From Gammaproteobacteria bacterium (GTDB lineage Bacteria; Pseudomonadota; Gammaproteobacteria; UBA4575), in contig JAWPMW010000001.1 of assembly GCA_033344735.1 (NCBI GenBank), forward strand, positions 1,432,171 to 1,496,170: a DNA stretch of 64,000 nucleotides, read 5' to 3'. This document shows, in pieces, positions 50,833 through 58,609 of this stretch (its first letter is position 1; the number at the start of each line of letters is the position of its first letter). A program made the position numbers and the translations under genes. The notes under the pieces are model-generated. The model had not been told where the DNA came from and made no database searches. It saw only the letters and a list, made by a program, of their open reading frames with translations.

Positions 50833-52008
50833 ATGAAATCTAAATGCAAAGTTTTACTCTTAACTCTCTTCTTAAGTTTTGTAGTCAATGCAGATGCCCC
50901 TTACATCGATCCTACTGAGGACCATAAGCACTTTGGCTCACCTAATAATGTCCTTTTCTGGACGCCTGAAGAACAAGTTGCAGGATTCCGTAACTCCGAT
51001 AAGCTATTTTGGACTAGAAAAATCAATGCAGGAGATACAGTACGTTCACTACCTTATGCAAAGATCGATCTGAGCAATGTTGAAGTAAAAATCGACGGTG
51101 CTTCTATGACCGTCAATGAGTATTTCTCAAGGCAGAGTGTTGCCGGCCTGCTAGTTATCAAGGACGGCAAAATTCTTTATGAGCGATATGGCTTAGGCAA
51201 CACTGAAAACAGCAAGTGGATTTCTTTTTCTGTTGCCAAGTCCGTGGTTTCAATGTTAATTGGTGCAGCTATTCAGGATGGCTATATCAATAGTGTTCAC
51301 GAGAAAGTGACAAGTTACCTGCCGCGCTTGAAAGGTTCACCATACAGCCAGTCATCGATAGCTAATCTTTTGCAGATGACTTCAGGCGTACAATGGAATG
51401 AAGACTATGCTGACCCGCAATCTGATGTCGCCATAGCCTCTTGGAAAGACGATGATCTATACAAGTTCTTACGACGCAAAGCGCGCAATGCCAATCCGGG
51501 TGAAAGATTTAACTACAATACAGCAGAGACAAATCTTGCTGGGATACTACTTCGTTCTGCTATTGGCAATAATCTAGCAAACTATCTTTCGGAAAAGATT
51601 TGGCAACCCTTTGGAATGGAGTCTGATGGTTCGTGGAATCTTACTGAAAATGGTGGTGGTGAATTTGGTGGCTGCTGTATCAACGCGACGTTGCGAGATT
51701 ATGGCCGCATCGGTTTGTTTGCATTATCCGACGGCCGTCTTGCAGATGGAACAAATGTGTTGCCACCAGGATGGATGAAAAAATCGACCGCCCCATCGAG
51801 AGGTTACAGAGGTTATGGCTATTTCTGGTGGTTGATGGAAAAAGGTGCTTTCAGAGCTACTGGTATCTTTGGTCAAGGCATTTACATTAACCGCAAGGAA
51901 AATGTTGTGATCGCACATCATAGTGCACGGCCCATCGCCTACGATCAAATTGATTCAGCATGGGAGCAGGCACTATACAGAGCGATAACAAACACAATCA
52001 GGGATTAA
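50833..52008 (+). CDS. Serine hydrolase of beta-lactamase class C fold
   Basis: The protein of about 391 residues has a signal peptide (MKSKCKVLLLTLFLS to VNADA). The class C features follow: SFSVAKSVVSML holds the nucleophile in S-x-x-K, and FNYNTAETN holds the Y-x-N. The third element is near HHSARPIAY, a variant of the K-T-G or H-x-G motif. It resembles EstB-like esterases and PBP4-type hydrolases. Periplasmic esterase or peptidase activity is likely. Longer starts upstream fall in a repeat copy, and no ribosome site is clear, so the start is a choice. Confidence 0.85.
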   Translation: MKSKCKVLLLTLFLSFVVNADAPYIDPTEDHKHFGSPNNVLFWTPEEQVAGFRNSDKLFWTRKINAGDTVRSLPYAKIDLSNVEVKIDGASMTVNEYFSRQSVAGLLVIKDGKILYERYGLGNTENSKWISFSVAKSVVSMLIGAAIQDGYINSVHEKVTSYLPRLKGSPYSQSSIANLLQMTSGVQWNEDYADPQSDVAIASWKDDDLYKFLRRKARNANPGERFNYNTAETNLAGILLRSAIGNNLANYLSEKIWQPFGMESDGSWNLTENGGGEFGGCCINATLRDYGRIGLFALSDGRLADGTNVLPPGWMKKSTAPSRGYRGYGYFWWLMEKGAFRATGIFGQGIYINRKENVVIAHHSARPIAYDQIDSAWEQALYRAITNTIRD

Positions 52009-52037
52009 ATGTCTGTAATTGAACCGTAAGCGGACAT
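52008..52037 (+). repeat. Palindromic repeat copy 18 (abuts a stop codon)
   Basis: AATGTCTGTAATTGAACCG then TAAGCGGACAT. It begins on the last base of the stop codon of the serine-hydrolase gene. Confidence 0.7.
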
Positions 52038-52352
52038 AATACCTAGTGTAGATCACTTATGACTGATGCCGATAATTACTCCCAGTATTTTGACAACAGA
52101 ATTATGCTTAAAGATTGGCTGCAAGAAGAATAGTTAATTCGTGAATATCTCTTCCTAGCAGAGGTTATCACCAGCGGTACTTTTATATAGCTTATGAATT
52201 CTCGCTCTAGCTATTTATTACCCTTTTATCTACAAGGAGATAAGAGGACTATCCTTTTATTAGTATATAAGTAATAACTAATATAATTAATAATTTCTGT
52301 AGAAATTTTAAACAATTATTATTTAACCTTACTATATTAAAGGAAACTTAAA
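52009..52352. other. Intergenic stretch, no gene
   Basis: About 340 bp. Beyond the repeat copy at its left end there is a 24-codon frame at about 52059 with no ribosome site, which I do not call. The AT-rich right half is the leader of the Met-rich repeat protein gene. Confidence 0.55.
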
Positions 52353-52913
52353 ATGCTTAAGCAAACAACTCTTACGCTTATCAGCCTTGTATTGCTGATC
52401 ACAAGTACTATCTCATTCGCTGATGATACTGCACCAGCCGAAACTTATGCCCATAGCCATGCCCAGGCGACTGTGCCTAATTTTTTCGATCCTAATGCAT
52501 GGTTCGGAAGTTTTGGTGCTGCTCCTGCATATCCTTCAAGCAAGTTATCATTTAACGCGGCGCACCCGAGTTCTTGGATGAAGTTTATTGATCCAAAAAC
52601 CCACAATATGATGCATATGCAATTTGCTAACCCAGCAACTTATATGCAATTCATGCAACCGCAGTTTTGGATGGAATTCATGAAGCCACAAAATATGATG
52701 GCATGGATGGACATGAATCAATACGCTGTCATGATGAATCCACAAACTATGACTTACTGGATGAACCCGACTTCCTACCAGCATGCGTTCGATCCAAAGA
52801 TGTATGCTGCGACAATGAATCCAGCTAACTACATGGCTTATATGAATCCGTCAATGTATATGGGTTGGGCTGGCATGCAGTACCCTAGCAAGCAAGTCGC
52901 GGCCACTGAATAG
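52353..52913 (+). CDS. Secreted Met- and aromatic-rich nonapeptide-repeat protein
   Basis: The 186-residue protein has a signal peptide (about 1-23). From residue 72 it is made of nine-residue repeats of the form P-x-x-(Y/W/M)-M-x-(F/Y/W)-M-(N/K/D). Register prolines are at 94, 103, 112, 130, 139, 148, 157 and 166, with Met at 121. About 23 of the residues from 70 to 175 are methionine. No family is recognised. A methionine-thioether metal binder, an amphipathic surface layer or a folded helical solenoid are possible. A GGAAAC ribosome site precedes the ATG, and a good terminator follows. Confidence 0.8.
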   Translation: MLKQTTLTLISLVLLITSTISFADDTAPAETYAHSHAQATVPNFFDPNAWFGSFGAAPAYPSSKLSFNAAHPSSWMKFIDPKTHNMMHMQFANPATYMQFMQPQFWMEFMKPQNMMAWMDMNQYAVMMNPQTMTYWMNPTSYQHAFDPKMYAATMNPANYMAYMNPSMYMGWAGMQYPSKQVAATE

Positions 52914-52936
52914 AGAAGTAAAATTCTAGATGTTGT

Positions 52937-52971
52937 AAAAAAAGCCGCGGCAAATGTCGTGGCTTTTTTTT
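52937..52971 (+). terminator. Rho-independent terminator
   Basis: A GC stem (AAGCCGCGGC with GTCGTGGCTT, G-T pairs included) with a four-base loop is followed by eight T. It ends the Met-rich repeat gene. Confidence 0.88.
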
Positions 52972-53092
52972 AAATCTATAACATTTATTTGTATAGGTGC
53001 TTTTTCAGGTTATATATTCTGGCTAATTGGTTTTTGGAAAACTAACAAGTGAGAATTTATACGCTATATACCACCTATGGTGATAATCTCAG

Positions 53093-53758
53093 TTAATAAA
53101 ATAAATTCACACCAATCACCAAAGTGTGACGCGTAATGAAATCCCCCTGAATACGAATATGGTTATGGCGATAGCCCGCTTTGACCTTTGTATTATCAAT
53201 CGGAAAAAAAGAAAGTCCGATCGTGGCCCAGTTAGCTTCAATCCAATCATTGCGTGTGCTGTAAAATATTTCGTTTTCTACGAAGGGCTGCATTTCTAAA
53301 AGCGTGAGCTTAAAAGGTGCGGTTGCTGTAAATTCTTGGCGAAGGCGAACATCATTTTCACGCCAATCGGGTTGACGAAACTCGATTCGCGAACGGCTGG
53401 TTAATCGCCAGCCATCATACATGTTGCCATAATAAGCTTCGACCATAGGTCGCCTTTCCGTGCGCCAACTCTCTCCAATCCGAAAGCGAGCAATCCGGTA
53501 TCCGGCGCGAACGCTCCATTCCTTATTAAGATTATACCCAAGGCTGGCACCCGTATAACCAAGGAAAAGCTGTTCATTATCGCGGCGTGTTGCCAGATTG
53601 GAGCGAGAAAGCATAAACCATTCTTCGTTTATTGCCTTTTTCAGAAGTAGATTATAGCTCGAACCCCAATCATCTTCAGCTTGCACATCAGACACAAAAA
53701 GAATAATAAGAAGCAAAGTTAAAAAAAGTTGAACTGGAAATTTCATATTATTACTCAA
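53093..53758 (-). CDS. DUF2490-type outer-membrane protein
   Basis: The 221-residue protein has a signal peptide (about 1-28) and a DUF2490-like barrel with alternating aromatic strands: WGSSYNLLLKKAINEEWFMLSRSNL, GYNLNKEWSVRAGYRIARFRIGESWRTERRPMVEAYYGN and LRQEFTATAPF. The C-terminus ends NLFY, consistent with an outer-membrane terminal strand. These are uncharacterised outer-membrane proteins. It is divergent from nothing nearby and has no operon partner. Confidence 0.78.
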   Translation of the reverse strand: MSNNMKFPVQLFLTLLLIILFVSDVQAEDDWGSSYNLLLKKAINEEWFMLSRSNLATRRDNEQLFLGYTGASLGYNLNKEWSVRAGYRIARFRIGESWRTERRPMVEAYYGNMYDGWRLTSRSRIEFRQPDWRENDVRLRQEFTATAPFKLTLLEMQPFVENEIFYSTRNDWIEANWATIGLSFFPIDNTKVKAGYRHNHIRIQGDFITRHTLVIGVNLFY

Positions 53759-53844
53759 TAAAGTAATAGGGGACGGACCACGACTTTGATTAATTCATAG
53801 AAATATAAGTAGTGAATAGCAGTCTATTCCCCTATTACTTTCTA

Positions 53845-53874
53845 TAGTCACCTTTCGACTCAAAAGCGGGTATA
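53845..53874 (-). repeat. Palindromic repeat copy 19 (3' of gene at 53900)
   Basis: On the minus strand it reads ACCCGCTTTTGAGTCG then AAAGGTGACTA. It is 25 bp after the stop of the DM13 gene and oriented away from it. Confidence 0.6.
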
Positions 53875-53899
53875 CAATAAATTGGAATGCGTGTTTAAT

Positions 53900-54370
53900 T
53901 TATTGATATTTTGCTGCAGAGATAAATTCACCAAAAGACTCACACCAAATTATGACTGTATTAAATTTGCTAGGATCTACAGAATCGGAAACAGCAACAA
54001 TAAAATTTTCAAACGTTCTTACTGCATCTACTTTAATCATGGTTGACTTAAGCTGCTTAAATTCTGACTCTGTTTCAACAAACTTTGGTGATAAATATAA
54101 ATTATAATCTGGACCTGGGGCAATTGACCCTTCGAGCACAATAAATTTCCTGCCTACAAGTATTTTTCCATCTCCCCAGTGTAAAAAATCACTACCTTTT
54201 AAGTCCCTCTTGAACTGTCCAGTGAATTCCGCTTGCGCCGAAGCAGTAATCATTTCATCTTCAGTCGGAGCATTTGGAGCGGTAATAATGGGTAAGGTAT
54301 AAATACCTACCACAAATCCAAACATAGCAAATAAGAAATGTGTAACTATTAGGATACTAATCTTTTTCAT
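53900..54370 (-). CDS. DM13 domain exported protein
   Basis: The 156-residue protein has a signal anchor (about 4-24) and a DM13 domain (about 50-154): GQFKRDLKGSDFLHWGDGKI, IVLEGSIAPGPDYNLYLSPKFVETE, VDAVRTFENFIVAV and VIIWCESFGEFISAA. DM13 is thought to bind a redox cofactor or participate in electron transfer in the periplasm; the conserved cysteine (VIIWCESF) and glycine-rich strand are present. Its partner is unknown. Repeat copies lie on both sides. Confidence 0.85.
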   Translation of the reverse strand: MKKISILIVTHFLFAMFGFVVGIYTLPIITAPNAPTEDEMITASAQAEFTGQFKRDLKGSDFLHWGDGKILVGRKFIVLEGSIAPGPDYNLYLSPKFVETESEFKQLKSTMIKVDAVRTFENFIVAVSDSVDPSKFNTVIIWCESFGEFISAAKYQ

Positions 54371-54397
54371 AAAATTCCTGATTATGAAATATTTCTT

Positions 54398-54427
54398 AAG
54401 GTCCGCTTTGGACCGAAAGCAGTCTTT
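54398..54427. repeat. Palindromic repeat copy 20 (3' of the RND gene)
   Basis: AAGGTCCGCTTT and AAAGCAGTCTTT arms enclose GGACCG. It lies 10 bp after the stop of the RND gene and 28 bp before the DM13 start. Confidence 0.75.
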
Positions 54428-54436
54428 AATAACAAA

Positions 54437-57400
54437 TCAATATTTGTGCTTCACTCGATACAAAATTGAATACAGCACTGGTACAAATAGCAGTGTTATG
54501 ACGGTAGCAAAGGCCAGACCAAAGATCACAGCAATAGCTAGGGTCTCAAACATCGGGTCATGAGAAATCCATAATGGCAGCATGCCGCCGATGGTGGTTG
54601 CAGTGGTAACTAATATTGGTCGCATGCGTTGTTTGGCGGCATCGATGATTGCAAAATGCATTTCTTTGCCTTCTTCTTCAATCTCCAATTGAATACGGTC
54701 TATGAGCACAATGGCATTATTAATAATTATACCTGCCAGTGATATCACCCCAAGGATTGTCATAAATCCAAAGATCGAATTTGCAACAATTAATCCTACT
54801 GTCACGCCTATCATGCCTAATGGTATGGTGGTAAGTATGATGGTTGTTTTTCGCAAACTGTTAAATTGACCAACCAGCAACAAGAGAATCAACATTCCTG
54901 CTAATGGAAGTTTGGCAGCAATGGCAGCATTAGCATCACCAGAAGTTTCTGATTCACCGCCCTCCTCATAAGTAAATCCACGTGGCCAGCTATTTGATTC
55001 CTCTAATAAATATGGTGACAGGGTTTTATTAATTTCTGTCGCGGTAATACCCGGCACCAACTGTACACCAATTGTGATTGTTCTAACTCTGTCTCTACGA
55101 TAAACAATGGGTGGTTGCCATTCTATAGTAACGTCTGCTACTTGCTTTAATGGTACAGAACTGCCACTTGTTTTAGAGTAAATAGTCATGCCGTCCAGCT
55201 TAGCTATATCTTCTCTATCTGCAGATACTGAGCGCATTGTGATAGGAATTAATTCATCTTGCTCTCTGAACTCAGTCAGCTCGATACCTGACAAACCAGC
55301 TTGCAATGACACTGCGACGTCTTCACTCGTGACACCTGCTCTTCTTGCACGACTCTGATCGACTGTGACCAATAGTTTTTTAGTTTGTAATCCCCAATCA
55401 TCAACAACGTCTGCTACACCAGGAGTGTCGATCAACTTGTTTTTAATGGTGCTTGTGATCGAATACAGTTTTCCAATATCACTGCCCATCACACGCACTT
55501 CAATGGGGTAATCAATTGGTGAACCATTTTCAAGTTTTTTCATTTTTACTTCGAGATCAGGATATTTTACTCGCAAGTAATTTTGCGTCTGTTCGATCAC
55601 ATCAGGGATATCTAAATAACTATTAGTATTAATTATGAGTTGAGCTAAACGCGCATCACGCGGATCTGGATTTACTGTTAATACATAACGAGGTGCGCCT
55701 AATCCAATAAATGACACCCAACTATGAATACCGGCTTCACCAGACTTTGGTGTAACGACATGGTTATCCCGAAAGTACTGTTCTATATCAGCGACGACAG
55801 TCGCAGTTTCTTCGATGTCTGTGCCACGCGGCATGTTAAATTGCGCATTAATAATGGAATCAGTTTTTGGCGGCATAAACACTTTAGGCACTAAACCTAG
55901 TCCTTTTATAGCCACAACAAATAACACTACAACCAAAGCCAAGAAAATAATACGGTTGTTTAATGACAGCCGTAATAAAGAATCATAACGCCTGTCCAAT
56001 ACACTTTCTTTAGCTTCATTGCTGCCACCGTCTTTTTTAACTCTTAAAAACAAAGTCGTCATTAAGGGCAAGAAAGTCATAGCCAGCACCCAGGAAATCA
56101 TTAACGCAATGGTAACTACTTTGAAAATGTCTGCAGTATATTCGCCAACAGTAGACTCAGCTAAAAAGATTGGCAAAAAGGCTGCAGCAGTCGTTAGAGA
56201 GGAAATTAATAGCGGTAACTTTAATTCATTGCATACAGCGATTGCAGCACTTACAACATTTTCACCCTTCTCCAAACGGACCAACACACCTTCCGCAACC
56301 ACAATGGCATTATCCACTAATAACCCCAATGCAATTATCAATGCAGCCAAAGAAACCTGATTAATAGTGATATTAAATAATCCCATCGCCACAAAAGTAA
56401 GCACTACAACGACTGGCACCATAGTGGCCACTAATAAACCTGTGCGCAAACCTAAAAACACTAATAAGACAGCAATAATAATAGCGACGGCCTGGCCTAA
56501 ATTACTCATAAACTTAGCAACGTCTCTATTCACGTAATCTGGCTGGTAAAATAATTTTTGCAGTGCAATGCCGTGAGGATATTGCGCCTCAATATATGGG
56601 ATTTCATCATCCAGGCGCGCGCCAAGATCTACAATGTTGCCGCCTTCTGTCATTGAAATAGAAATAATAATTGCCGGTTTGCCATTTACGCGTGCACGTT
56701 GAGTGGCGGGATCTTCATAATCCCTATATACAGTTGCGATATCTTCCAGATAAACAATACCGCCATCATTAGGTAACTGTATGACAGTTTTCTTCAAGTC
56801 TTCGACGCTTTCAAAGTTACCGGAAGGTTCCAGTGTTACTCGTTCTGGGCCAACACGAATGCTTCCACCTGATGAAATTATATTGAGCGAGGCTAGATCA
56901 GCATTGAGTTGCTGTGGCGACAAACCTAACTCGGTTAAACGTGCATTATTGTATTCAACAAACACGACTTCATTTTGAATGCCTTGAAGTTGCACTTTCG
57001 CGACATCATCAACTTTTAATAATTCGTCTTTAATTTCATCGGCAATGTCTTTCAGTTCGCGGTAACTAAAACCATCTCCCATTAAGCCATAAATAATTCC
57101 ATAAACATCACCAAAGTCATCATTCACATGAGGACCATCAATACCTTGCGGCAGCGTGCTTTCAATATCTTCCACTTTACGACGAAGATCATCAAAGATC
57201 GGCCGCATGTTTTTATAGCTTTCTTTGTAGTTTGGCGTAATAACAGAAATGCCAGTACGCGATTGACTTGTTATAAAATCAATCTCCGGCATCTCCTGAA
57301 CAGCTTTTTCAATCTTATCAGTGATTAAATTCTCTACTCGTTCTGGACTGGCACCAGGAAAGTAAGTAGTGATTTGGGCTGCACGAATGATAAAACCGGG

Positions 57401-57511
57401 ATCTTGCGCTTTAGGTAATGCAAAGTAGGTGGAAATGCCAAATAGAATTAGTATCACAACTAAAATAATCGTGACCCGATTATTGCTAATCGCGAATTGG
57501 GTAATATTCAT
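54437..57511 (-). CDS. RND efflux transporter (HAE1/AcrB-like)
   Basis: The 1024-residue protein has the RND fold: 12 transmembrane helices and two large periplasmic loops. Transmembrane segment 4 has GLLVDNAIVVAEG where AcrB has two aspartates; here the second is asparagine. The TM10 equivalent, GIIINNAIVLIDR, has no lysine. Thus the classical Asp-Asp-Lys proton relay of AcrB is not retained, as in other RND branches. The order is channel, periplasmic adaptor, pump on the minus strand with close spacing. Substrate is not predictable; the pump probably exports hydrophobic compounds. Confidence 0.92.
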   Translation of the reverse strand: MNITQFAISNNRVTIILVVILILFGISTYFALPKAQDPGFIIRAAQITTYFPGASPERVENLITDKIEKAVQEMPEIDFITSQSRTGISVITPNYKESYKNMRPIFDDLRRKVEDIESTLPQGIDGPHVNDDFGDVYGIIYGLMGDGFSYRELKDIADEIKDELLKVDDVAKVQLQGIQNEVVFVEYNNARLTELGLSPQQLNADLASLNIISSGGSIRVGPERVTLEPSGNFESVEDLKKTVIQLPNDGGIVYLEDIATVYRDYEDPATQRARVNGKPAIIISISMTEGGNIVDLGARLDDEIPYIEAQYPHGIALQKLFYQPDYVNRDVAKFMSNLGQAVAIIIAVLLVFLGLRTGLLVATMVPVVVVLTFVAMGLFNITINQVSLAALIIALGLLVDNAIVVAEGVLVRLEKGENVVSAAIAVCNELKLPLLISSLTTAAAFLPIFLAESTVGEYTADIFKVVTIALMISWVLAMTFLPLMTTLFLRVKKDGGSNEAKESVLDRRYDSLLRLSLNNRIIFLALVVVLFVVAIKGLGLVPKVFMPPKTDSIINAQFNMPRGTDIEETATVVADIEQYFRDNHVVTPKSGEAGIHSWVSFIGLGAPRYVLTVNPDPRDARLAQLIINTNSYLDIPDVIEQTQNYLRVKYPDLEVKMKKLENGSPIDYPIEVRVMGSDIGKLYSITSTIKNKLIDTPGVADVVDDWGLQTKKLLVTVDQSRARRAGVTSEDVAVSLQAGLSGIELTEFREQDELIPITMRSVSADREDIAKLDGMTIYSKTSGSSVPLKQVADVTIEWQPPIVYRRDRVRTITIGVQLVPGITATEINKTLSPYLLEESNSWPRGFTYEEGGESETSGDANAAIAAKLPLAGMLILLLLVGQFNSLRKTTIILTTIPLGMIGVTVGLIVANSIFGFMTILGVISLAGIIINNAIVLIDRIQLEIEEEGKEMHFAIIDAAKQRMRPILVTTATTIGGMLPLWISHDPMFETLAIAVIFGLAFATVITLLFVPVLYSILYRVKHKY

Positions 57512-57529
57512 AATAAGTTACTCGTCTAA

Positions 57530-58609
57530 CTATTCTACTTTAACTGTCATACCATCACGTATGACTGTAATACCGGCAGTAACGACATTATCTCCATTAC
57601 TCAACCCGCTAGTAACTCGTACGCCTTGTTGAACAATCTCTTTAACTTCGACATAGGTCTTTTTGACAATTGCTTGTTTGTCATTATCACCAGGCGTTAA
57701 AATAAATGTGAAGTCGCCTTGCTCATCATGAGCGACGGCTGTTACAGGAAGAATAAAATAGTTCTCTTCATCACCATTGCTTTGAGTAAATTCTACTTCG
57801 GCAGCTAACCCGGCACGCAAACCTTCGTGTTCACCATCCAATGTTATTGTCACTGGAAACGCAGATGCTTGATCACTGCTACCACTACTGATTTCAGTCA
57901 CACGGCCCGTATAACCAACGCTATCAACTGCTGTCAACGCTACATTTACCTTTTGATCTTCTTTTACTTGATCAATGTATGATTCTGGCACGTCCACAAT
58001 CACTTCAACTTTCTTGCCACAGTTAACACTCACTACGACTTGACCAGAAGACACGTTTTCATTTTCTTTCACCGGTTTGGATGACACGATACATTCTTGC
58101 GGTGAATACAGATTTGCATAACTTAATTGCAAGCGTGCCGCTTCGACTTGTTGAGTATTCGCCTTGACTTGCGCTTTTGCAGATTCGGATGAAGCACGCG
58201 TGGTATCTAACTGGCTTTTTGATGCATTACGTTTTTCATATAGGCCGATAGTACGATTATATTCAGATTCCGCGCTGCGCAATGACGCTTTCGCAGAAGC
58301 CAACTCTGCTTTGGCTTGCTCATATAAGACTGAGTAATCATTGTTATCTAAACGCGCAACCAGCTGGCCTTTCTTTAAGTTATCACCAACACTCACAGGA
58401 ATTTTATCAACGCGTCCTGATACACGAAAACTTAAATTTGCTTCGAGTTCAGCTTTAGTGACACCACTGAAAGTTTTGACTAACTTATCCGAACTATACG
58501 TAATGGCTTGATGCTTAACAGAACGAAGAGGTATTTCGATTACTTCTTCTTGCTTGTCGCAGCCTGATAAAATTACTGCAGCACATAATGGTAAGATAAA
58601 TTTTTTCAT
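57530..58609 (-). CDS. Periplasmic adaptor (HlyD/MFP-type) of the RND pump
   Basis: The 359-residue adaptor has a lipobox near its start (AAVILSGC), so it is a lipoprotein anchored at the inner membrane. It has the barrel-sandwich/lipoyl halves around DKIPVSVGDNLKKGQLVARLDNNDY and the coiled-coil hairpin AKAELASAKASLRSAESEYN. The ATG overlaps the TGA of the channel gene (ATGA), which fixes this start over an upstream ATG. It is 18 bp before the RND gene. It bridges pump and channel. Confidence 0.92.
   Translation of the reverse strand: MKKFILPLCAAVILSGCDKQEEVIEIPLRSVKHQAITYSSDKLVKTFSGVTKAELEANLSFRVSGRVDKIPVSVGDNLKKGQLVARLDNNDYSVLYEQAKAELASAKASLRSAESEYNRTIGLYEKRNASKSQLDTTRASSESAKAQVKANTQQVEAARLQLSYANLYSPQECIVSSKPVKENENVSSGQVVVSVNCGKKVEVIVDVPESYIDQVKEDQKVNVALTAVDSVGYTGRVTEISSGSSDQASAFPVTITLDGEHEGLRAGLAAEVEFTQSNGDEENYFILPVTAVAHDEQGDFTFILTPGDNDKQAIVKKTYVEVKEIVQQGVRVTSGLSNGDNVVTAGITVIRDGMTVKVE

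Noticed and set aside
52059-52133. A 24-codon frame beginning MTDADNYSQYF
   Set aside because: No ribosome site; it may be a fragment of a lost gene, but nothing supports that beyond sequence look.
26905-54427. CRISPR array formed by the palindromic repeats
   Set aside because: Copies are irregularly spaced by hundreds to thousands of bases, sit between genes and vary in sequence; there are no uniform spacers or cas genes.
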